Part shown: piece after piece, positions 47,301-60,500 of the stretch
Position numbering within the stretch: position 1 is the stretch's first letter
How the letters are laid out: the number at the start of each line of letters is the position of its first letter
Source: Rotaria sordida
Taxonomy: Eukaryota; Rotifera; Eurotatoria; Philodinida; Philodinidae
NCBI GenBank assembly: GCA_905250125.1
Contig: CAJNOL010000725.1
Coordinates: 1 to 64,000, forward strand
DNA length: 64,000 nt
Direction: 5' to 3'
Notes under the pieces: generated by a model
Told to the model about the DNA's origin: nothing
Seen by the model: the letters and a program-made list of their open reading frames with translations, nothing else
Databases searched by the model: none
Made by a program: the position numbers and the translations under genes

Positions 47301-49111
47301 ATTTTTCAAAAAAAACATGCATTATATCTTTTTTTTCCCTAACTATATGATAAGTAAAATAAAAAAAAAGCAAATTCAGACAAATATAGAGGCTACTAAG
47401 AGTTGATACTTTTAGCATATTTCAATTTTTATAGACTTTTTTTATTTTGTTTTTTATTAACCCTAATTTTCATTACAACAACATCATCTAAATATGTCAA
47501 AAACAACATTGTTTTTCTTATTTAGCATTAATCAATTTAATTATAATTCTAATTTTACAATATTTCTATGAAATTCTTGCTATATGGTTAACAAATGTTG
47601 AATTACATCGAACTGATAAAACTTATGAAGCAAGTTTAACAATAAAAATGTTTTTATTTCAATTTGTTAATTATTATGCAAGTATATTTTATATAGCATT
47701 AATAAAACCATTAATTATATATAAACCAACATATCTTGATCGACATTCAAAAGCATTTCGTTTTGAAGAATGTGATGTAAGTGGTTGTGTATGGGAATTA
47801 TCAATACAATTAATAATTATAATGATTGGTAAACAATTAATATCAAATATATGGGAATTTTATTTTTCAAAATTATGGAATATGTGTCGTAAACGTATTA
47901 CATTTCGTCATACAGTACGACAAATAAATGAACGTAATGCTAAAATGAAAAAATTAGATGAACAAATTTTAACAATTAATTTAAAACGTTCATATGAAGA
48001 AGATTTTTTATTACAACCATTTGAATTAACAACATTATTTTATGAATATTTAGAAATTATTTTACAATTTGGTTTTGTAACATTTTTTTGTTTATCATTT
48101 CCATTAGCACCATTATTTGCATTTATAAATAATATATTTGAAATACGTATTGATGCACTTAAAGTAGTTAAAGAATTTCGTCGACCTGTTGCACGTCGTG
48201 CAATGGGTATTGGAACATGGAATTCAATATTAACAATAATGGCTAAAATAACTGTTTTATCAAATGCATTTTTAATTGCAATTACATCAGAATATATACC
48301 AAGACAAGTTTATTATTGGACTATTGGAAATTATTCATTAAATGGTTTTCTTAATCATACATTAGCACCATTTCATTCAAATGATTTTCCATTAATTATT
48401 AATCGTACATTACTTGAATGTCAATTTATTGAATCACGTTTAATTGATTTATCTAAACAATCAACATTTTTTATACCATTTGCTCAATCATATCATTTAT
48501 CATATTTTGATTGTAATTCAACATTAGCTAATGAAATACGTTCACAAATTGATTTTTCGACTTGTTATTATAAAGATTATCGACTTGTAAGAATTAAATA
48601 TAAATAATTCATGTTTTTTTTTTTCTTTTGTATAGGATCATACACGAAATTATGGACGTTCATATATGTTTTATTATGTAATGGTTGCACGATTAGCATT
48701 TGTTATTATTTTCGAAGTAAAGTTTTTTTAAAAATATTTCGTTAATATATTAATAATTGATTATTTTTTTATTTGTTTAGCATTTTGTATATAGTGTTCT
48801 TTTTCTTGTTCGAAATCTTATTTCACGTGTACCACGTGATGTTCGAGCTCAACTTAATCGATGTCGATATTTAGTACAACAAATGTATTGGTGTGTATTC
48901 GTTGTTGTTGTTGTTTTCTAAATAGTTTTATTATTATATTAATAGGGGTGCTGAATTGTATGCTCAAAACCCAAATCTTATTAAAAAAGATGAAAATCGT
49001 GTTCGAATTGATGAACAAGATCATGAATATCATAGACAAAGTACTCTTCCATCGCTTATGACTATTCCAAATGAATTAAATTTCGATGCATGTGTTACTC
49101 CAGAATTGTGA
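38306..49111 (+). CDS. Anoctamin (TMEM16 family) channel or scramblase
   Basis: Twenty-three exons keep frame to 1233 residues: 38306-38411, 39472-39525, 39660-39731, 39912-39998, 40691-40764, 40983-41213, 41274-41561, 42830-42928, 43004-43179, 43229-43344, 43613-43759, 43836-43850, 44062-44171, 45001-45249, 45310-45357, 45407-45529, 45601-45731, 45796-45867, 45928-46013, 47526-48586, 48636-48716, 48781-48890, 48946-49111. The long N-terminus has a His run and Asn runs, then the anoctamin dimerisation region (YILVYTRYH, GFIVVEERLTDE, YFVKIHAPFEVL). The membrane core has about ten helices: PIHAIRDYYGERLAFYFAWL, the INFLWQRHEF segment, ECDVSGCVWELSIQL and FINNIFEIRIDALKVVKEFR, the last carrying the acidic Ca2+-site Glu residues of helix 7. 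The family comprises Ca2+-activated Cl- channels and lipid scramblases; which this is cannot be read here. An in-frame ATG at 38171 would add 45 residues. Confidence 0.93.
44260..44720. repeat. Foldback element, copy 2 (anoctamin intron)
   Basis: Shares TTTTCGAATTTCGACTTAAA, GCTTTGCATAGAG and TTCAAAGTATTCATAGCTCA with copy 1 at 22918-23522, and again folds on itself. It lies in the 44172-45000 intron. Confidence 0.7.
44737..44905. repeat. 170-bp near-perfect hairpin element
   Basis: The left arm (AAGTTTGGCAGAGGCTGCGA ... ACTCTCGGAACTTTTTTTGA) and right arm (TCAAAAAAAAGTTCCGAGAG ... CAGCCTCTGCCGAACTT) are reverse complements over about 70 bp with few mismatches, loop about 30 bp. It follows foldback copy 2 in the same intron and is probably a separate, younger element. 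Confidence 0.8.
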
Positions 49112-49623
49112 TATTTACTGCATTTCATTCTGTTCATTCACATTTATGTATTTCATTTACTTTATATCAATACAAATAATTTCTCTTTCGCTTGTTGTGA
49201 GAAATTCATCATTTTCTTCATACATTCCGGTCATAAAATTCATGTGACCTATTCAGATTTATTGATGTTGTTTAGATAATAATTAGTATATAGAGTATTG
49301 ATTTGTTTTTTTGTGTGAATTCTTCTATTTCTTTAGTTCTATGTCAGATGAAATCTTTTCTGTTTATTGATTACAAAAAAAAAGAAAAATTTAGTTTCCC
49401 ATAGTGTAAATTTATCATCAAAGATAAATGAAATTTTATCCTGAAGAAAAATTATTTTCAGTATGATGTACTGAAATCGAATAAAAAAAAACTAAAAGCT
49501 GAATATCAACAAAGATAAGTTGAAAACAATAATTTTACAATTTATTGAATATTAACAAAAAATACAAATTACATTAATCATTCATTAAAAATATACATGT
49601 ATGATTAATATTTAGTTTTTTTT

Positions 49624-52600
49624 TTAAAGTGTTGCTTGTGAAAGAAATTCTACCAGATGTCGAGTTAAACCCATTTGTTCGAATTTCTTTTTTGTTGGAA
49701 GATTTATTTTTGTACGAATTAGTTTTCGTGCTAATTCAGATAATTTCAATGGTGTTGATCGTAAAGAATCTAATTGTTCTTGAAGTATTTCAACTTGTTC
49801 ACTTGGTTGTTCAGCATTAAGTTGAGGGAGACAATATTTTTCAATAAGTGAATAAAATCGTTCAATATTATAATTATAATGTACTAATCGAACAATTTTT
49901 AAGAAATATTCACAAACAGTTATAAATTCTTTATCTTTTGAATTTAATAAGAAGTAATTATCGGGATGTGTTGAAATAGAATGTAAAAGTTGAAAAATAA
50001 ATTTAGATTTATCAATAATTGATATACAATTGTATTCAAGTAAAAGTAAATAAAAAGCTGGACAATCATTTATTAATGGACATGGAAATGTTGGTAATTT
50101 TGATGAGTATAAAGAAGCACCTTTTTCTATTAAACTTCGAAGATGTTCAGTATCAATATCATGATGATGTAATTGTGCACGATCAAAAAGAAGATCAAGA
50201 ATTGATGCGCAATAATGTTTTTCATTAATATCAGGATTTTTTTTCTATAAAAAAAAAAAGAAAAACAAGATGTTAACGTAATCTTTGAAGAATTAAAATA
50301 TGTAAATTCCTATCTATTGTTAATGCAATGATAAAGATAAAAATTCTTATACATGCAATATGAAAGAAGAGAAAAGAAAAACTACAGAGATGAATGATGT
50401 ACGGTCAGTTCTGTTCGGAAGATTTCGAAAAATGGTAGAAAGATAAAAATATAACATTTGACATAAATCTTACACGACCAGAAAAGATATTATTTCGAAT
50501 GAAAAAGTGTTCGTCCCGATCTTCTCGAAGCTATCTCATCTATATCTACTTCTAGCAGAGAAAAAACGAAATCGAACGCCGAAATTCTCGACCTCAGTAT
50601 CTTAAATTCAGTTGTGTTTTATAAAAATTCCACGGTAGATTTCTGTTTGTCCTAATCTATGAGAAAGCAATGGTAATACTATGATATCTGTGATAGAGGA
50701 AAGATGATTTTGTTAAAGTGTTTTAAATCATGTTTCATAAAAATAAAAATAAACTTACAAGCCAATGATTGATAAAAAACATAGCCGCTTCTCGATCACC
50801 ATATTGAGCAACTGTATATAAAAATGCACCTTTTGGTTGATCAACTTTTTCATATGTACATCCATGTTCCATTAAAAATTCGACTATTTCTAATGCTTTT
50901 GAATTTTTTAATAAACAAGCATAATGTAATGCTGAATGTCCATTTGAACATTTTGCCAATACATTTACCTTGTAATTTAATATTAAATGTTTAACAATAT
51001 TAAATTTACCTTGCATAGATGCTAAAATTAATGGTGTCATACGACTTTCATTACTTTGATCATCAAGTAATTTTGCATGTTTATTTTTATATAAATCAAT
51101 TAAATTTAAATTATAATCTTCATCTTGAGATAAAATTATACCTACATGAATTGGTAAATGATTTTGACTATCACGAAGATCAATTCGTGCACCACATGAT
51201 ACAAGATATTGAACAAGATCATAATCATTAGTAGTATAAGCATGAAATATTGGTGTTTGTCGATAACAATTAAGTTCATTAACATCTAAACCTCCAAATT
51301 CAATAAGATAAAAAGTACTTTTCATACAATCATTTTTACATGCTAAATGTAATGCTGTTTGATGTTCACTATCAACAGCTTTAACATCAGCACCATTTTT
51401 AATTAAAAGATAAACAACTTCTGGTTGTTTACTGTCTGCTGCTAATAGAATTGGTTTCATTCCATCACCTGCTGGTTCATTAATTAAATCTTTTCCATCT
51501 TGTTTTGTTAAAAGACAACTTGTTAATTTAAATCCATTTTTTTTATGTTGTACAGCTAAATGTAATGGTGTATCACCAACACGATCTCGTATTTTAATAG
51601 TTACATTATTATCAAGTAATAAATCAACAATTTTTTCATCACCATAACTTATTGCATAAAATAAACAATTTCGATTATTATCATCAACTGCATTTATATT
51701 TACATTTGAAGATTGTATTAATAATGATATTAATTCATAATTACCCATTTGACATGCAACATGAATTGGTTGTCTTGAATAAAGATCTTTTTTTGTTAAT
51801 AAAACATTTTTTTTAATTAATATACGACATAAATCAATTGATTGATTTATTGTACATAACATAAATGGATCAATTAATTGTTCATTTCGTTTTTCAAGAT
51901 CAAATGTACCATTTGTATCATTAATTAATAGTTGAAGAAGATTCTCACGCATTGAAATATTTGTACACATACATGCATGATGTATAGCTGTATTACCAGT
52001 TGTATCAAAAACATTTCTTTCAAGGCCAGGTTGTTTAAGTAAATATTCAATACCATCCACAAAACATTCATCAATAGCAATCATTAATGGTGTTCGTCCA
52101 TCGGTAGTTGTTTTATTTAATAATTCCCGTTGATGTTCAACAAGAAGTTGCAATAATGGAAGATTTTGACTAACACATGCATATGCTAATAATGTATGAC
52201 CTTGACTATCTTCTTTTTTTAAATCAATAAGATGACTATTTTTTTCATATTTATTTAATAAAAATTTCATTAAATCATATTGTTGTTGTTGATCATCAGC
52301 AGTCATTGTTTCAACATATGTTGGCATACAAAGAAAATGAATTGCTGTTCGACCAAAATCATCTTGTTCAGTAAGTTGAGCACCTTTTGAAAGTAAAAGT
52401 TCAATTAAATTTTGATTTCTTCCCCAACATGCATAATGAATTGGTTGAATATTAAGTTGATCACGTGCACTAATACATGCACCATGTTCAATAAGATCTT
52501 GTGCTATTTGTACTGTATGTTTTGCTCGACATGCCCAATGAAGTGGTGTTGTTGATTCTGTTGATGTCGTATTAACTTGTGCACCATTATTTAATAATAT

Positions 52601-53230
52601 TCGAGCTGTATGTGCATAAGATGGAAGTCGTTTAGGAAAATATTTTGACCAAAGACAAACAAGTTGTAATGCAGTTAAATTACGAACAATTTCTTTTTTA
52701 TTTGTTTTAAAATTTTCATATATTAATGAAAATGGTTCATTAACATCTTGTTTATTTCGAATAAATAATAAACATACTTGACTAAAACCATATATACATG
52801 ATTCATGAAAAGCACTCATTGTTGATGATACAAGTTTATCTTTTTTATAATGTTCGACATTCTTTTCTAATAAATATTTAACCATTTCATATGATTGAAT
52901 ATCATAAAGAAAACGTAATAGAGCATCAGCTTTATCACTAACAGACTCATCTGTAAGTAAATCTGCATAAAATTTATCCAATTCATTTAAAGATTTTTTT
53001 TCCCATAATTCAACCAAACGAACAAGATCAGGAATCCAATCACGAATGTATTGAGCTATAAGAAGTTTAAAAAATGTATATGAAAAAAAATAATAATATA
53101 ACTTACCATCAATTGTATCAGATTCAGTCAATTTACGTGATAATTCAGTAACATCATGTATATAAGTTTCTTCATTATTCAACTTCCAAAAATCATATAT
53201 TAAAGATATTTTATGTGTATCGAGTAACAT
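49624..53230 (-). CDS. Large ankyrin-repeat protein with C-terminal SOCS-box-like motif
   Basis: Three exons (53230-53107, 53055-50759, 50244-49624) join in frame to 1013 residues. After a ~130-residue helical N-terminus come about sixteen ankyrin repeats, many with the classic TPLHxA(C) signature (TTPLHWACRAKHTVQIAQDL, QPIHVACQMGNYELISLLIQ, DTPLHLAVQHKKNG, HSALHYACLLKNSKALEIV). The last ~45 residues contain PLKLSELARKLIR followed by LTRHLVEFL, matching the start and end of a SOCS box, with Ala where the elongin-C-binding box usually has Cys. ASB proteins are substrate receptors for Cul5 ubiquitin ligases; that role is inferred, and the Cul5 box (LPLP) is not evident. The 51-bp first intron is open in frame, so retention would add residues without stopping translation. 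It is tail-to-tail with the anoctamin gene, 512 bp apart. Confidence 0.85.
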
Positions 53231-53904
53231 TCTTTTTTGTTTATTCGTATTAAAACAGATAAATGTCTATTTATTTAATCGAACACTGTCTGATATTTAT
53301 ATGAATCAGTATAGAAATATAACAACGTCATTTTGATCATCTTCGTAAATCGTCTTGTGGAAGTATCACGTGGAATACATACATAATCACGTCTTTAATC
53401 ACGTACATATTTAGATATTCTCAATACATATTACATCATCATACCTGTCAAAATTTGCGCAATTGAAGCACGCGCGTAGTCATCACGTTTCTCTTTCGTC
53501 TGTTACGCATGATATAATAATAGTAAACAGAAATAGACGAGCTTAGATTTGATTTCATTGTTAAATATTCACAATAAATTTGCACTCTGAATTCACCTAA
53601 GTAACGTGATATAAATAATTATATGATGAATTTGTTTATACGTACAAATCTGTTATAAAACGTATTATACGTATTTCATTCAGTATTCATTTGTAAGCAA
53701 TATCAAGTATATTCGAGAACCTTCATGAAGGATAAATTTTCTTTTTAATGAAATATACATTTTATTTGAAGAAAAAACAAGGTTATTTAAATATACAAAT
53801 TATTATATCTACTATTAGTTTAGATAATCATAACTTTAGAACTTTTGTTATTCTTAATTGTCGGAAAATTGAATCGAATCGCATCCAAAAAAAAAAGAAA
53901 ATAT
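53231..53904. other. Upstream region of the ankyrin gene
   Basis: About 670 bp, no coding frame. Contains several CACGT/ACGTG-type short motifs (53360-53410) whose significance is unknown. Confidence 0.5.
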
Positions 53905-54625
53905 TTTTATTTTATATTCATTGAAATATTATTTTTCGCTAATTTATACTGATGTCAAGAAGTTGAATGAGGATGGTTCATATACAGATAATGGTGATAT
54001 TAATTTTAGCTGCAATGTCGTTTACAATAGAATCCGTATCCGTAAATCGAATAGAGTGCACATAAGTGCATTGTGTGATTCATTTCTTCGTCTTTTACAT
54101 CCTAAAATCTTTTTCTTTTTATATTACGACCAAGGTCATCAAATTTTGCATTCAGTGATATGATGTAATCGTTTATAGCTATTAATATAATTGAGTAGTA
54201 AATGGCAAAAAACAAGTACAATATTAAAAAACATTTATTTTATGTATGTCCCTCTAAAATCGACGTTCGGCAAAAAATGTCCTGAAAGCGAATACATTGA
54301 TGTAGAACGAGTGAATTTGTGCATCAAGATTTCAACAAAATATTTTATCATTAGTATTATTCGATTTCTCATATTCAACTGTATCATATTTCATCAATAT
54401 TAATTTCAATTTTTAAATAAATTTTAAGAAAATATATTCTCTGTATTCACTGAAGTGAATACAATAATTATTTTGACTGTAGATAAAGTATCCTTTAATA
54501 TTTTACTCATTTTTCATTTAGTGCGATCAAAATTCATATAAACTTCTGCTGACAAATATTTTCATCACATTCTAGAGATTCAATTGAAACAGATGAAGAA
54601 TAAATTCAAGAAGATAGTTTTTTCT
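53905..54625 (+). repeat. Left arm of a large inverted repeat
   Basis: Aligns as the reverse complement of about 56135-56800 for most of its length. Matching blocks include GTCTTTTACATCCTAAAATC versus the AGTTTTAGGATGTAAGATGA side, TTGTGCATCAAGATTTCAAC versus TGAAATCTTGATGCACAAAT, and ACATTCTAGAGATTCAATTG versus TCAATTGAACCTCTAGAATG. Similarity is perhaps 75-80% by eye. Short frames at 53921-54163 and 54191-54403 have no recognisable product. Confidence 0.8.
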
Positions 54626-56134
54626 TAATCCTTCACTTAAAAAGAGAAACTATTGAAAATTATGAGCTGTTTACAGATGTGCTTCGTTCACAACTATGTA
54701 TAATAGTTATTGAATGTTATATTTCACTTTTCTTCTTATCTTACTATGAAATATTCTTCATAGTGTGCACCTTGACGAGCCATGTTTCTCTTTCTCTTCT
54801 CTTGTTGACTACTGTACAAGGACATATTTGTATTGATAGAGATATACGACTGTATTGATGAAGTAGGTCAATAAATATCATTATTCAAGGTAGTGACAAA
54901 GGTACTCATGCAGTGCATCAGACTATGACATGTTGATGGCCAAACAATAGTATCTATAACTAATTACACCTCTGTCGATTTTGTTGATTTTAATAAGAAA
55001 CAGTTGTATAATTGGAATTTGAATCTTTGTATACAGAATTCTTGCTTGTCTTATTTCTTTTGTTGCATCTTTGCGTATTGATGATACTTGTTAAATATAA
55101 ACGATTTATTTTTATCGTGAGTTGATCAGATATCGATTTCTTAATATACATAGACAAGACTACGTGTAAATATTAGTTAAATCATAATATACATTACATT
55201 TTCAATGTGAGAAATGAAATAGAAGATTAATAGTGTAAAAAAAACCCTCAATTATCGTGTGTTTATAAGGTAAATTATTATGATAAAATTATACTTTTAA
55301 AAATGATATTTTCATCTTCTATACAAGATTTTTAAACACAATTATCAAATCATTTAGATGTTTTAAATATGATAAAAGAAACAAAAAAGCTTCTCGCAGG
55401 TTATTCAAATCTTTTTTTTTTTCGTTTCTATGCACCATAACATGTTGAAAACATTATTCTTTCTAATTAAAAACAATGAGTGTAACAAATGAAAATTATT
55501 TATCTTGAATAGAACTCAAATTAATGTAATTCTAAGCTACAATTATTTTTTCTAATTATTTAGAAATTTGACTTGATCTCTATTTTAATGTTCTATTGAA
55601 TGATTTATAACTTATTCAGGTTATACAATATGAAAATTTTTCCTATTTTTAAATGAAATATCAACATAGAAAGATACTATAGCAAGAGCTAGAAAATTAC
55701 CACTACTAGAATAACACTTAGCAGAATAGTTACTCGACAGCTGATAATAAAAAAATTCTTATTTACGCTTAAACAAAAAAAGTCATCACAACTTCTCTCC
55801 TCCACAGTAGTAGTCAGATATTGTTATCAACAGCTATCTCCTACCGACTCTGTACCCATTTTATTCGATAATGACAAACGTTTTGTTACTCGTTAGCTGA
55901 TAGCATAACTGTTTTCGCAATTGTAACTTTTCTCTATGGTTCTGATCAAGGAGTATCTCGTTCATTTTTCTCTACTTTATAAGTGTATATATCGTTGATA
56001 AAAACTCTATTCTTGACTAAATTTTTCTTTTTTATTGCGCATATATATATATCTATTCAGCTACATCACAAATATCAACTTGAAGTTTTCAACATTTTCT
56101 TTTACAAAGTGAATAATCGAAGAGAAAAAAAAGG
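54626..56134. other. Spacer of the large inverted repeat
   Basis: About 1.5 kb between the arms, AT-rich, no long open frame and no transposase motif that I can recognise. Confidence 0.55.
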
Positions 56135-56800
56135 CACTCCCTAGAATTTATTCTTCATCTGTCTCAATTGAACCTCTAGAATGTGATAAAGATATTTGTT
56201 ATATAAATTTTGATTTCACTAAATGAAAAATGAGTAAAATACTTAAGGATATTTTATCTCCAGTCAAAATGACTATTGTATTTGTTTTACGTATATTTTC
56301 TTGATGATCATTCACTTGACTGAATACAGAGAAAATATATTTTCTTAAAATTTATTTAAAATTGAAATTATTAAAATATTTCATTGAAATCTTGATGCAC
56401 AAATTAGTAAATTTTGTATTCATACACTTGTTCCGTACGGATGCGTTGACTTTCGAGATATTCTTTCGCTGAACATCCACCTTCGGAAAATGCGCACAAA
56501 GCGAACATTTTTAGTTTTTGATTTTCTACCGTTCACTATTCAATAATTTTAACAACGACAAATTCTTTCCCTCATATCACAGGATATTAAATTTGATGCT
56601 CTTCGTCGTAGTATAAAATAAAGTTTTAGGATGTAAGATGACGAAGATATGAGAGTCACAAAGTGCACCTATATAAAGTGAATTTCTCAACAGAGTGACT
56701 TTTGAACACGACGTATAGGAGTTGGAAATTGAATGCAGTTTACAGTATGAGAAATAAACCAATTGAAAATATGAAACGAAAAGAAAGAAAAAAATCAGTT
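56135..56800 (-). repeat. Right arm of the large inverted repeat
   Basis: Mirror of 53905-54625; the outer boundary is blurred around 56770-56800. The frame at 56577-56762 (minus) is the counterpart of part of the frame at 53921-54163, but they are not clearly conserved as protein. Confidence 0.8.
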
Positions 56801-57522
56801 TTCATAAAACTCATGTAATGAATTTCTGTTTTCGCATTATTCCATTCGAAACATGGATATGTGCAGTATCTAAATTTAAGTCTTTATGTTTATCATTATT
56901 TCGTATTGTCTTGTTTCTAATATTCTCCCAAATTCTTTCTCTGTTATTTGTTGTTTGTCTTTAAAAAAAAGGTCTCTATTCAATTGTATAACCAATTGTA
57001 GTGCAATATAACTTTAGATATTTAATTTTATTTGAAACAATAGTTATCAAACTTAGGATTAATTTTAACAGATTTTTCAGTTTAAAAAACAAACTTGTTT
57101 TTTTGTGAAGCATGATCTAAATGAAGTACGAAGGTATACAAATAAACATATCGATCTCTTCCTCACAGTCAGTGGCAGACGCTAGTTAGAGATCATAACA
57201 GACCATATATCAGTAACGTCTCGTTATTATATATGAACTACATTCTTATTGCATTTCAGGAGGATTCAAGGTGAACAAAACGAAAATATGTTCGGAATGA
57301 GCGAATACATTTTCGTTTCATTTGCCTAGATCTCGATAGATTATTCCACAGATGTCAGTAGTTATCAATCATATTCATAGTTCTAAATCAACCAATCCCA
57401 ATGCAAATCTAAATAGAGGCCCATGAAGTTATTCTTCAATGGTTGAAACAGAAGAAATCTTAGTTATAATTCATTTACTTGTCGGTGTTTTAATTCAATG
57501 ATTCGATTGTTTTTTCTTCTAG
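56801..57522. other. Upstream region of the SRCAP-like gene
   Basis: Gene-free. Includes one copy (57190-57260) of a short dispersed repeat also found at 62718-62785. The start codon follows a TTTTTTCTTCTAG stretch at 57523, so an upstream non-coding exon is possible. Confidence 0.55.
57190..57260 (+). repeat. Short dispersed repeat, copy 1
   Basis: ACAGACCATATATCAGTAAC followed by GTCTCGTTATTATATATGAA. It matches 62718-62785 in direct orientation. Confidence 0.6.
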
Positions 57523-60500
57523 ATGACTTCTGCGGTAGATTCTACCGCAATTATTGATGATGAATCAACGTCTAATACTTTAAAACGACGTCGTTCATCA
57601 AATATAATTCAAAATGATTCAGACATTGAACAACAAACGCCGTTAAAACGCGTTCGTACTTTATCATCAATGAATAATTCTATATCTGATAATAATAATA
57701 TTCAATCAATGTTTATTTGTCTTAATGATATTGTTCAATCACATCGTAATCTCGTTCATGAATATGTTAATTTACAAATGTGTGATCGATCAAATTTATC
57801 ATTAGATGAACAACGTTTTATTCAAGCTGAAGAAGATCTTATTGAAAAAGTTGAAAAAAATTTACATGATATTAATAATACATCATCATCAACACCACCA
57901 TCATCATCATCATCACGTTGTGGTAAACGTCCACGATATCAATCAATAAATTCTTCAAATCAATCATTTGATCGTATTAAACATGAAGCACATATATTAA
58001 AACGTATTGATGAATTAAAATCTGATGGTAAATGGACAAATCAACGTTTAGCTAAATGTATAGAACCTAAAAAACGTAAAACACATTGGGATTATTTATT
58101 AGATGAAATGTGTTGGTTAGCTGAAGATTTTCTACTTGAAAAACGTTGGAAACAAGAAATGGCTAAAAAACTTTCTTTAGCTGTTTTAAAATATTTTCGA
58201 GATAAAAATTATTTAGAAAATCAAAAACAACATAATGAATATAAACGTCAACGTAAACAAGCACAATTTATATGTAAAGAAGTAATGAATTTTTGGAAAA
58301 ATATAAATAAATTAGCTGAATATAAACAAACAACACGTATAGAAGAATTACGTAAACATCAATTAGATTTACATTTAAATTTAATTATTAATGAAACAGA
58401 AAAATATTCAAATTGGCTTGTTAAATCTTTACAAACAACAAATCAAAATCAAATAAATAATAATATTGATAATGATGAAGAATATCATATTAATGATGAT
58501 GATGATAATGATGATAATGAAGAAACAATTGAATATGAAGAACAATATGAAAAAGATGAATATGATTTAAATGAACTTAAAGAACTTCAAGCTGATCAAG
58601 ATGAATCAATTGATATTTTATTAAAACGTCATTATGGTATTGATATATTAAATTCATCAAGTGAAAAAGAAAATAATTTACCACATGAACATGAAGAAAA
58701 TTTAAGTGATAGTGATACAAATGAAAATTTAGATGAAGAATCAACATTAAATGAATTAAATGAAAATAATTTAATTAATAAAGATTTATTAGATAATAAT
58801 CAAATAATAACAACTGATAAACAAATGAATGATTTAGCAACAACAGTTCAATTATTTCAACCAACTGGATTTACACTTAATACAACAACAGTTAAAACAC
58901 CGGTGCCTTTTTTACTTAAACATTCATTACGAGAGTATCAACATGTTGGTCTTGACTGGCTTGTTACATTATATGAAAATAAACTTAATTGTATATTAGC
59001 TGATGAAATGGGTTTAGGTAAATTAATTTATATTTATTATAGAAATATTAATCATGTCAAATATCGTGCATTCATAAAATTTTGTTATTCGAAAAGAGTA
59101 GAATTGTATCAAAATCACAGAACGATGGAGGTGATTCGTCATAAATATTTGCCAATTCCTCGCTAGTGAAAATTTTTTTTTTCATGTTGAGAGAACGAAG
59201 CGATTGAAACGAATCCTGATGAAAATATATGCTCTACACAATGGTGTAGGTGATATGATCCACGAATACAGAACTGGATCAGGTACACGAACTTTTCAGT
59301 CAGCCTGATCCAATAAAATCTCTCTATTTTGAACACTAGCGGGACCATTGAAAATGTTCACTTGAGAGAGTTGAAACATAATTTGCTTTGAAATGAAGAA
59401 AATCCACTTCTATATGAGTCATTGATAAAGATTTGACTACTATCTATTCTCTTGTTCATCTGAATGATTTGAATGGAAAGATTTTTCAAGTACAACACAA
59501 AATTTTATTGTTTCTAAAACGAATTCTTTGATGGTGCTTATCTTTTTGTTTTTGTACATTGACATCTTTCTATTTTCGTCTAAAACTTTGAGTCTGATTT
59601 GTTTCATAATCATTTAAATATTCTTTTTTATATTTTAAAATATTTATAATGAATTAATGGTATTTTTTTTTTCTTGTAAAATAAGCTCATGTCGTAATAT
59701 CTTTCTTTACTTTACAGATACAACAGTCCAATCGTACGCAAAATGTACCTACACATAGCGTATACGAACCCAAATGATAGAAAAGAGAAAGAGGTCAAAA
59801 GAGTATATACACATTAGAGAGGTTATAATAGTAAAAGGGACCGCAAAAAAGTGTTCATTGTTCAGAGTAAGGAGGCATTCACATTAGGAAGAGAGGGATA
59901 TCTACAGCAAAACCGCTTTGTTGGATCCGGGATTGTTTGTAATTAGGAGATGTTTACTAGTAGAAATTTTACTCAAATAAAAATAAGCAGACAAATGTTG
60001 TTGGGATTGAGGAAGGACGAGTAGATCGTCTGTTGTGAGAGGAATTGAATTGCTATGCTTAATATCAATAAATTTGATTGAGAATAACCTTTATATAAAT
60101 GTATATATTACTTTCTAGGTAAAACTATCCAAACAATTGCTTTACTTGCACATTTAGCTTGTGAAAAAGGTAATATAATAATTAAATATTATTCAATTTT
60201 AAATCAAAATATTTTATATAGGTGTTTGGGGTCCACATTTAATTGTTGTTCCAACAAGTGTTATGCTTAATTGGGAATTAGAATTTAAAAAATGGTGTCC
60301 AGCATTTAAAATTTTAACATATTATGGTACAATAAAAGAACGTCAATTAAAACGTCAAGGTTGGACAAAAATGAATGCATTTCATATATGTATAACATCA
60401 TATAATCTTATATTACAAGATGTTAAATTATTTCGTCGTAAAAAATGGAAATATTTAATATTAGATGAAGCACATCATATAAAAAATTTTAAATCACAAC

